45,629 nucleotides of DNA from Streptomyces althioticus (lineage in GTDB: Bacteria > Actinomycetota > Actinomycetes > Streptomycetales > Streptomycetaceae): the NCBI GenBank assembly GCA_014649355.1, contig BMSW01000033.1, positions 1 through 45,629 of the forward strand, given 5' to 3'. The position numbers and the translations under genes were made by a program. The notes beneath the pieces were generated by a model that made no database searches, was not told the DNA's origin, and saw only the letters and a program-made list of their open reading frames with translations. Below are positions 40,901 through 45,629 of this stretch, one piece after another (positions within the stretch are counted from its first letter, which is position 1; the number at the start of each line of letters is the position of its first letter).

Positions 40901-41107
40901 CACACCCAGCCGGTCCAGCCGGAGGGCGAAGCCCTTCGCGTCGCCGACCGTCCAGGGCAGCGGCCCGGCGGCGCCGGTCGCGACCGCGGCGGCCGGCCCG
41001 GGGAGCCCGGGGGCGGCGAGCCGCTCTGTCAGGGTCAGCGCCGGGGCCCACCAGGCGGCGGGGAGTCCGGTGCTCCGGGAGGTCGGGAGGCTGGCGGTGT
41101 CGGTCAC
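37967..41107 (-). CDS. LanM-type lanthipeptide synthetase with degenerate cyclase domain
   Basis: 1046 residues from GTG 41107; ATG 41143 (GGGGGA upstream) and ATG 41182 are possible alternatives. The dehydratase half has HKPR (Lys290), DMHYEN (Asp365, His367, Asn370) and VDAETLL (Asp382, Glu384), matching the kinase-like residues of class II enzymes that phosphorylate and eliminate Ser/Thr. The C-terminal half keeps the LanC barrel pattern, including PGLLTGLAGIGYGLLRLAHP. Its zinc sites are gone: WCxG is WSHG (Ser919), the CHG motif is AQG (Ala961-Gln962), and the usual GFxHG reads GFADG (Asp873). LanC cyclases need Cys, Cys and His for zinc and a His for catalysis. The protein should dehydrate but not form thioether rings in the normal way. 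No LanT or LanP gene is next to it. Confidence 0.9.
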   Translation of the reverse strand: MTDTASLPTSRSTGLPAAWWAPALTLTERLAAPGLPGPAAAVATGAAGPLPWTVGDAKGFALRLDRLGVDGATAAALAAEPAERLAERAVEPDWASYAEEVLAAAPEGLPEVEVGGEGPDAFAPAVRPLVAVATARLAGRTAGVPDAEATVWRDAFTRHLTHQLVRLAARTLTQELHRARRSRCLAGAGPRERFASFVAAAGTRRGLSDLFTAYPVLARMLSRTALDATEATAELVARFRSDRADLVAALLDGRTPGRLVRVDLGRGDAHQGNRSVAILHFADGRRLVHKPRPLDQHALLDDLVSWLNAKVPGLGLRTPRTLRRESHGWLEFVEHRWCSSVTETDTFYRRQGALLALLYAVDGADMHYENVIAYGDQPVLVDAETLLHTGLGQALTAGADPAADALAASVHRTCLLPHLLIGEHGALDISALGRDTDGTFPSEGLRWEDSGLDTMRAVRGPLASPAAQNHPLPHGTSLSVTDHTAALLEGFRAAYAAIAAHRDELLGDDGPLTRWGDRPARLIARATRLYAALLEESTHPALLGDALAREGVFAVLWSESAQDPARERLTEHETAALWRGDVPFFTHRPTGTAVFADDGARLPDILPVAAVTAVREKIGRMDEVDCLDQEWVISATLAVRGASSPPDRPRSELAPAPVPPVAPDPSRLLAAACGIADEIAARAVHGGTRTNWIGLERVSGDHWAVLPMGAGLAQGYCGVALFLAHTEALTGSGRYGAAAREAVRPLPALLKALAEDPQLSEAAGPGAYDGLGGIVYALVRLAGLLDEGLRACLPDALTALGHAAAACADSGLARGRAGALAASVAAYEATGDPAALRLADQVADLLLPQARRQGPLTPTVAGSGLPPSAGFADGADGIAWALRRYASRRPERAARAEHTAVALLDSGARHGDPADLSWSHGLAGRAVAGLPNPVAPPHDASLFEASVRLADAPIGPDLSLAQGVLGRLEALTVLAEQGDSTARSALRRHTGQVLALVEAQSHRCATPDHVPSPGLLTGLAGIGYGLLRLAHPGTVPSVLLLHHPDH

Positions 41108-41545
41108 GAGAAAAAGGTCCCAGACCCCCCGCGCCCCCCACATGGGTAACCGTCCCCCATATTCTCCCCGGCCCCTCCCCACGGGCGGGGGACAGAGGGG
41201 ACGGCGCGAGCAAAGCGCGCAGGGGAGGGCATCCCCCTACGGGCGCGTGACGCGCGGCCCGCGGGCCCGACGGACCGTGCGGGCACAGGAACGGTACCCG
41301 GAGGGGCGCGCGTCCCCCGTGCCGGCCCCGGAGAGCCGGTCGGCGCCCCCCTGGGCCTCCGCTGGGCCGTCACCCCCGCGCGACCGCCCGCCCCACCCCC
41401 ACGACCCGGGCGCACCCGGCGCGCGCAAATGTGGGGTCCCGCTACCGATGCCCCGGCGGTCACGGGGACGGCACGGTGTCCCTAAGTCCCCACGCCAGAA
41501 CGCCCGCTCAGCCGAAGGGGCGCACGAACTTCCAAGGAGCAGCAG
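41108..41545. promoter_or_regulatory. Divergent control region between LanM and the LuxR pair
   Basis: 438 bp without a convincing gene separate two divergent transcripts. The octamer GGGGACGG occurs at 41197-41204 and 41464-41471 on the plus strand, and at 41150-41157 on the minus strand close to the LanM start. The first LuxR gene has an AAGGAG ribosome-binding site at the right edge. These repeats are candidate operators for the adjacent LuxR-type proteins; promoter boxes could not be fixed. Confidence 0.45.
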
Positions 41546-42157
41546 ATGGGAGCACCCGTACCTGTCAGTGTGGTCGCACTCGACCCGGTGCTGGAGGCAG
41601 GCATCCGCGCGACCCTGCTCGTCCGGCCCGAACTGACCGTGTGCGAGCCCGCCGACGCGCGGGTCGCCGTTCTCACCGTCGACCGCCTCGGTCCCGCCGA
41701 GCTGGACACGGTGCGCGCCACCCGCACCCAGCCCCACCGCCCCGCCGTCGTCCTGGTCGCGGGCACCCTCGCCTCCGGAGACGTCCTGCATGCCCTTGCC
41801 GCCGGCGCCCGGGGCCTGTTGCTGCGCCGCGAGGCCGACGCCTCCCGCCTCGCCCACGCGGTGCTGGCGGCCGCGCGCGACGACTGCACTCTGCCACCGG
41901 GCCTGCTGGAGGAACTGCTGGACCAGCCGGAAGCTCCCGTGCGCGGCTCCGGCGGCTGGAGCGAGGGCATGCTGTCCGAGCGGGAACGGTCGGTGCTGCG
42001 CCTGGTGGCTGACGGCCACGAGACGGCGGAGATCGCCCGGCGGCTCGCCTACTCGCCCCGCACCGTCACCACCGTGGTGCACGACATCACCCGGCGCTTC
42101 CGGCTGCGCAACCGCGCCCACGCGGTCGCCTACGCGCTCCGGGCGGGCCTGCTGTGA
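41546..42157 (+). CDS. Small LuxR-family regulator with degenerate receiver-like domain
   Basis: 203 residues. The first 120 or so resemble a response-regulator receiver fold (VSVVALDPVLEAGIRATLLV; VLHALAAGARGLLLRREA), but the place for the phospho-acceptor Asp reads AVLTVDRLGP and the surrounding acidic pocket is incomplete. The C-terminal GerE/LuxR helix-turn-helix is clear: LSERERSVLRLVADGHETAE, then LAYSPRTVTTVVHDI. Such atypical, kinase-less regulators (compare RamR/AmfR) control lanthipeptide and morphogen genes in Streptomyces. An AAGGAG ribosome-binding site precedes ATG 41546. Its stop overlaps the next gene's GTG, so the two are co-translated. It is divergent from LanM and probably controls it. 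Confidence 0.9.
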   Translation: MGAPVPVSVVALDPVLEAGIRATLLVRPELTVCEPADARVAVLTVDRLGPAELDTVRATRTQPHRPAVVLVAGTLASGDVLHALAAGARGLLLRREADASRLAHAVLAAARDDCTLPPGLLEELLDQPEAPVRGSGGWSEGMLSERERSVLRLVADGHETAEIARRLAYSPRTVTTVVHDITRRFRLRNRAHAVAYALRAGLL

Positions 42158-42798
42158 CCGCCACCCTGACGGAGCCGCCCGTCACCGCCAAGTCCTCCGG
42201 CACCACGGTCACGACCACCCCCGCCGTCCTGGTGCGGGTCATGCCGGCGCCGGGCGCGGAACGGGTCCGCGCGCTCGCCGAACGCGCCGGACTCCGGTCC
42301 GCCGCCGACGAGCCGGCCCCCTGCGCCACGGTCACCGTGATCGTCGCCGCCGACGCGGACCGGGCGTTGCGCGCGCCGCGCCCGCACGGGCCCGTCCTGT
42401 TCGTCTGCGACAGCGTCACCCTCGAGGACCGGCGACGGGTCCTGCGCGCCGGAGCGGTCGTCATCGGCATGCCCGAACTGGAAGAGGAGAGCCTGCTCAG
42501 GGCCGTCCACCGGGCCGCGTACCCCCATCCGAGCATCCCCTACCCGGAGTTGTCCGGAGCGTTGAGCACCCGAGGCCGTGCGGACGGTCCGACGCGCCGC
42601 AGACCGCCGGCCCTGACCGCACGGCAGACGTCCGTCCTGCGGCTCATGGCCGAGGGCCACGGCAACGCGGACATCGCGCTGCTCCTCGGCTGTTCCGAAC
42701 ACACCGTCAAGAACGTCATCTACGAGCTGATGACCCGGCTCCAGGCCCGCAACCGCGCCCACGCGGTCGCCCACGCGGTACGCCAGGGCCTGGTCTGA
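42154..42798 (+). CDS. Second small LuxR-family regulator
   Basis: 214 residues from a GTG that overlaps the previous stop (GTGA). The N-terminal 140 residues are a very degenerate receiver-like fold (VLFVCDSVTLEDRRRVLRAG; VIGMPELEEESLLRAVHRAA). The C-terminus is a LuxR helix-turn-helix: LTARQTSVLRLMAEGHGNAD, then LLGCSEHTVKNVIYELMTRL. Its last helix, RNRAHAVAHAVRQGLV, is almost the same as the end of the upstream regulator (RNRAHAVAYALRAGLL), which suggests the pair arose by duplication or acts as a heterodimer. It has no obvious effector domain. A tandem repeat array starts 3 bp after its stop. Confidence 0.9.
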   Translation: MTATLTEPPVTAKSSGTTVTTTPAVLVRVMPAPGAERVRALAERAGLRSAADEPAPCATVTVIVAADADRALRAPRPHGPVLFVCDSVTLEDRRRVLRAGAVVIGMPELEEESLLRAVHRAAYPHPSIPYPELSGALSTRGRADGPTRRRPPALTARQTSVLRLMAEGHGNADIALLLGCSEHTVKNVIYELMTRLQARNRAHAVAHAVRQGLV

Positions 42799-42800
42799 AC

Positions 42801-42852
42801 CCGGTCCGATCCCGGTCCGATCCCGGTCCGATCCCGGTCCGATCTCGGTCTC
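42801..42852. repeat. 11-bp tandem repeat array
   Basis: The unit CCGGTCCGATC is repeated four times head to tail, followed by a partial, slightly changed copy (TCGGTCTCCG). It begins 3 bp after the second LuxR gene. It could be a protein-binding array, or a slippage product without function. Confidence 0.85.
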
Positions 42853-42996
42853 CGAACCCCGTAGGGGACAGGGGCGACGGAGGCGCTCACGACGCGGGGC
42901 ATGGGAACGCGCGGACCCGGTGCGGGGGCGCCGGGGGCCGGCCACCCGTCGCCCCGCGCGGTCGTGCGAGCGGCGGTGGCCGGTACAGGGCCGGGG

Positions 42997-43731
42997 TCAC
43001 GCCGACGGAAGCAGACGCGGCTCGATCCGCTCCTCCACGGCCCGGCCGTCCTCCCGCCGCACCACGTACGCCGCCTTGCGCGGCAACTCCGCCACGGCCT
43101 CGACGAGTCGGGTGCCGCGGTAGACCAGGCCCACCCCGTCGTCGGTGCAGTGGGCCTCGGTGAACGTGCCGTCGGTGACCAGCCGGTGCAGCAGCGGGCG
43201 GCGGCCCTCGTCGGAGTCGTAGTGTACGCCGTTGCCGTAGGGGAGCAGCGCGAGTCCGTCGGTGACGGCCCGCAGGTCCGGGCCGAAGGAGTCGGTGGTG
43301 CCGCCCTGGTACCAGCAGATGGAGCCGGCGCTCACCCCGGCGAGCACCACCCCGGACCGCCACGCGCGCCGCATGATCGCGTCCAGGCCGTGGACCCGCC
43401 ACACGGCGAGCAGGTTGGCCACCGAACCGCCCCCCACCCACACCACGTCGTGCTCGAGCACCGTGGTCTCGACGTCCTCGACGTTGGGCATGGGGAACAG
43501 CTGGAGCGGAGTGAGGTCGTAGCCCGCCACCCGGGCCGCCTCGGAGACCCGTGCCGTGACCATCTCGGCGTCGCCCGCCGCCGTCCCCACGTGGAGGATG
43601 CGCGGCCGTCGGCCGTGCACGCCGGAGAGGTCGACCGCGTGGTGCACCAGGGCGTCGAAGAGCACCCGCGTACGTCGGCCGGGGCGGAAGCCGCCTGAGG
43701 TGGCGACGATGGTGGGTTCGGGCGCTGTCAC
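42997..43731 (-). CDS. Peptidase S51-like (peptidase E / cyanophycinase family) protein
   Basis: 244 residues from GTG 43731. The family nucleophile elbow GVSAGSICW contains the catalytic Ser, preceded by HDVVWVGGGSVANLLAVW (the GGG...N loop), and the N-terminus VATSGGF is typical of peptidase E relatives. Family enzymes hydrolyse Asp-X dipeptides or related amide bonds in the cytoplasm. The C-terminal part (EAHCTDDGVGLVYRGTRLVE) is complete. There is no good ribosome-binding site, so translation may be leaderless. It is next to the LanM/LuxR genes and the PPTase/MbtH pair; a role in trimming a modified peptide or in immunity is possible, but a housekeeping role is equally likely. Confidence 0.85.
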   Translation of the reverse strand: MTAPEPTIVATSGGFRPGRRTRVLFDALVHHAVDLSGVHGRRPRILHVGTAAGDAEMVTARVSEAARVAGYDLTPLQLFPMPNVEDVETTVLEHDVVWVGGGSVANLLAVWRVHGLDAIMRRAWRSGVVLAGVSAGSICWYQGGTTDSFGPDLRAVTDGLALLPYGNGVHYDSDEGRRPLLHRLVTDGTFTEAHCTDDGVGLVYRGTRLVEAVAELPRKAAYVVRREDGRAVEERIEPRLLPSA

Positions 43732-43855
43732 GGGCGTGATCGTATCCCGGTCGCCTCGGTGGAGAGCGTGCGTTGTTCGTGAAGGCGGCGCGCGGGCCGG
43801 ACATCTCAGGACGCGGCGCCTGGGCGCTTGTTGCACGGCTCCGACGAAACGCCGA

Positions 43856-43897
43856 CAGCGCGGCGGGGGACGGAGTCGCCCGTTCCCCGCCGCGCTG
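43856..43897 (-). terminator. Hairpin terminator after the PPTase gene
   Basis: A 13-bp perfect inverted repeat (43856-43868 and 43885-43897) with a 16-nt loop starts 10 bp beyond the phosphopantetheinyl transferase stop. It should end the MbtH-PPTase transcript. Confidence 0.75.
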
Positions 43898-43907
43898 CCG
43901 TGTGCGG

Positions 43908-44768
43908 TCAGCACGTGCGCAGTCCCACCGCGGCCGCATAGCCGGAGGGCACCAGGACGTCGCGCACCGCCCAGCCCGGCGCCGGGTCCGCGGGCGAGGG
44001 ACCCGTACCCAGGTAGTCCAGCGCGGGGTTGCGCACCAGACCCGTGCCCAGACCCTTGAGGTAGGCCTCCTTGCGCACCCAGGCGCGGGTGAACGCGGCC
44101 GGCCTGCCGTAAGCGGGCAGCCGCGCCAGCTCCTCCGCCTCGGCCCGGTGCAGCGCCGACTGCGCGCTGAGCATGACCTTGACGGTGGCCAGCTCCTCCA
44201 CGTCGACCCCGACCGGAGCCGGCGCGAGCGCCACCAGCACCAGACCCCCGCTGTGCGACAGGGAGAAGTGCACCCCCGACGCGGACAGCACCGGCCGCCC
44301 GTGCGGCCCGCCGCAGCCCGCGCAGGGCTCACGGGTCAGCGCCAGCGCGTCGGCCCGCACCCCCGTCACGACGCTCAGTACCCTCCGCAGCGCCGCGTGG
44401 GCGACCACGTAGGCGTCGCGGTCCCGGCCGTGCCGGAAGGCGCGGGCACGGGCCCGCTCCTCCGCGTCGAGGACCTCGCGGGCGTGCCGCAGGGTCTGCG
44501 CGTCCTGCTCCGCGACCCGGGCCAGATACAGCTCCACCGGGGCCCGCAGGGCCCGCGGGCCCTGCGCGGCGTGTCCGTCCCGCAGTCCCGACAGGTCCAG
44601 CACCGCCGGACACAGCCGCTGCGGCAGCACCGGCGGCGCGCCGGCCCCGGACAGCAACGCTTCCGGCGGCGCGGCGCCCGGCGCCGGGACCCGTGCCGGC
44701 CGGGCTCCCGGCGTCAGGGCCCCTGGCGGCGGGTCGTGGACCGAAGGTCCCGGGAGCCCCTCAGGCAT
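43908..44768 (-). CDS. Sfp-type 4'-phosphopantetheinyl transferase
   Basis: 286 residues. A Pro/Ala/Gly-rich N-terminal stretch of about 45 residues precedes the catalytic region. The Mg-binding motif is VGVDVEEL, and the second signature is WVRKEAYLKGLGTGL; VHFSLSHSGG is the CoA-proximal motif. These are the hallmarks of Sfp-type enzymes that move phosphopantetheine from CoA to carrier-domain Ser residues. It probably activates the NRPS carriers in this region, including the stand-alone MbtH-A-PCP protein. Its ATG lies 8 nt inside the MbtH gene, so the two are translationally coupled. A shorter protein from a later start is possible because the N-terminal extension is not conserved-looking. 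Confidence 0.95.
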   Translation of the reverse strand: MPEGLPGPSVHDPPPGALTPGARPARVPAPGAAPPEALLSGAGAPPVLPQRLCPAVLDLSGLRDGHAAQGPRALRAPVELYLARVAEQDAQTLRHAREVLDAEERARARAFRHGRDRDAYVVAHAALRRVLSVVTGVRADALALTREPCAGCGGPHGRPVLSASGVHFSLSHSGGLVLVALAPAPVGVDVEELATVKVMLSAQSALHRAEAEELARLPAYGRPAAFTRAWVRKEAYLKGLGTGLVRNPALDYLGTGPSPADPAPGWAVRDVLVPSGYAAAVGLRTC

Positions 44769-45012
44769 CTGCCCCGGCCAGCCGCCGGCGCAGGCTCAGC
44801 GGACGCATGTCCGTCCAGATCACGCCGATGTGGTCCAGGCACGTCTGCCGGCCGCCGCGCACCCCTTCCGGGTACCAGCCCGCGGGCAGCTCACGGTCCG
44901 CCCGCCAGATCGAGTACTGCTCCTCGTCGTTGCGCACCACGAGGTACTCCTCGTCGGTGTCCGGGCGGACCTCCTCGGCGTCCGCGCCGTTCGCGAAGTC
45001 GGGTTGCGTCAC
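44761..45012 (-). CDS. Stand-alone MbtH-family protein
   Basis: 83 residues from a GTG at 45012 with GGGAGG upstream. Core features are EYLVVRNDEEQYSIWRADRE, GWYPEGV, and GVIWTDMRPLSLRRRL, the invariant Trp and RPLSLR positions of the family. MbtH proteins bind and activate adenylation domains. The two large NRPS proteins here lack a fused MbtH domain, so this is the likely partner for their A domains, while the left-hand A-PCP protein carries its own. It is the first gene of a two-gene operon with the PPTase and is divergent from the LanB-like gene. Confidence 0.95.
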   Translation of the reverse strand: MTQPDFANGADAEEVRPDTDEEYLVVRNDEEQYSIWRADRELPAGWYPEGVRGGRQTCLDHIGVIWTDMRPLSLRRRLAGADA

Positions 45013-45269
45013 GGTGAACCTCCCGCGGGTGATGGGGCCGGCCGCAGGACACGGCCGACGCCGACAGCGTGCACCGGGCCCGCACACCGAGGTCAGGGAC
45101 GAACACGCCGACCCCGCGGCACGTGTTGCTGCCGGATCTTCTCTGTCGGCCCGCCCCCGCCTCGCGGGACCGTGCTGTCAGCCCGGAGAACCCGGCGAGC
45201 CCGGGGCGGACCACCGTCCGCCCCGGGGCCGGTCGCCTCCCCGCACCCCCTTTCCGGAAGGAGCACGCG

Positions 45270-45629
45270 ATGTCGGACGAGCACGCACCTGTCCTGCTGC
45301 CGGGCGGAGGCTGGCGGCTGTGGGAACAGTTCGCGCTGCGCGGTCCGGGCTTCCCGGCCGACGGTGTGCTGCGACTCGCCCCTCCCGGACTGGCCGAGGC
45401 GGCCGACAAGTTCACACCCGGCGTCCCGCTCACCGGCCCCGAGTGGGACAGCTTCACCGAGGAGCTGGCCGCCGCCGCGGTGGACACCGCCCGCCACCTC
45501 CAGGAGGTCGCCGCCCGGCCCCGCTTCCAGGTGGCCCTGGCCTGGCAGAACCCGGCCGTGCTGCGCACCGGCATCGCGCCGTTCCTGCGCTGGAACCCCG
45601 ACACCGACAAGCGCAGCAGCATGCCCCGC
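45270..45629 (+). CDS. LanB-like (class I lanthipeptide dehydratase) N-terminus, cut by the window edge
   Basis: 120 codons from ATG 45270, after a strong GGAAGGAG, run off the right end. The translation reads WRLWEQFALRGPGFPADGVL, then FQVALAWQNPAVLRTGIAPF and DKRSSMPR. This matches the start of actinobacterial LanB dehydratases, where WxxFALRGxGFP, AxTWQN and a Lys/Arg-rich element before the FFGP region are typical. Full proteins use glutamyl-tRNA to dehydrate Ser/Thr. Relatives without the elimination domain include peptide aminoacyl-tRNA ligases, which cannot be distinguished from this fragment. It is divergent from the MbtH-PPTase operon across a 257-bp gap. Confidence 0.6.
   Translation, partial: MSDEHAPVLLPGGGWRLWEQFALRGPGFPADGVLRLAPPGLAEAADKFTPGVPLTGPEWDSFTEELAAAAVDTARHLQEVAARPRFQVALAWQNPAVLRTGIAPFLRWNPDTDKRSSMPR

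Overview
The window is very GC-rich, has strong third-position G/C bias, and carries NRPS, lanthipeptide-type, SARP, LAL and small LuxR genes. This points to a Streptomyces or close relative chromosome, in a specialised-metabolite region. All functional calls come from reading translated motifs; no database search was run.

Left region (about 0.2-10.7 kb): a compact unassigned gene set. One minus-strand run encodes a class III aminotransferase, an MbtH-adenylation-carrier fusion (overlapping the aminotransferase by 4 bp), a KAS III-like enzyme and a SAM methyltransferase. Divergent from it is a GMC oxidoreductase, followed by a RutE-like nitroreductase, an EmrB/QacA-type exporter and an SDR. 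The binding-pocket residues of the A domain look like those of pipecolate- or proline-type domains. My working picture is a cyclic amino acid held on a stand-alone carrier and then handed to or elongated by the KAS III-like protein.

Middle region (about 10.8-17.9 kb): a graveyard of broken genes. It holds a truncated and frameshifted SARP, an Rhs C-terminal fragment, a TetR C-terminus, a 5'-truncated HEAT-repeat gene, a frameshifted IS5-type transposase, a small coiled-coil/winged-helix protein, a Ser/Thr kinase whose frame continues beyond an amber codon, and two fused transposase remnants. It separates two biosynthetic regions.

Right NRPS region (18.3-37.4 kb): two NRPS genes (C-A-PCP-C-A-PCP and C-A-PCP-C-A-PCP-TE), then a P450 that overlaps by 4 bp, an MFS exporter, and a convergent LAL-type LuxR regulator. 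Four modules and a thioesterase predict a tetrapeptide-derived product whose third residue is threonine. The C domain after the Thr module has Cys in place of the first catalytic-motif His.

RiPP-like region (37.6-45.6 kb): a 70-codon candidate precursor and a LanM with an apparently intact dehydratase half but a cyclase half lacking all recognisable zinc ligands. The candidate tail contains no Cys. Divergent from LanM are two overlapping small LuxR-type regulators. Then come a peptidase S51-like gene, an Sfp-type phosphopantetheinyl transferase overlapping an MbtH gene (likely serving the NRPSs), and at the right edge the beginning of a LanB-like dehydratase gene. The LanM/precursor pair is the strongest candidate for an undescribed system: it suggests a dehydrated but uncyclised peptide.
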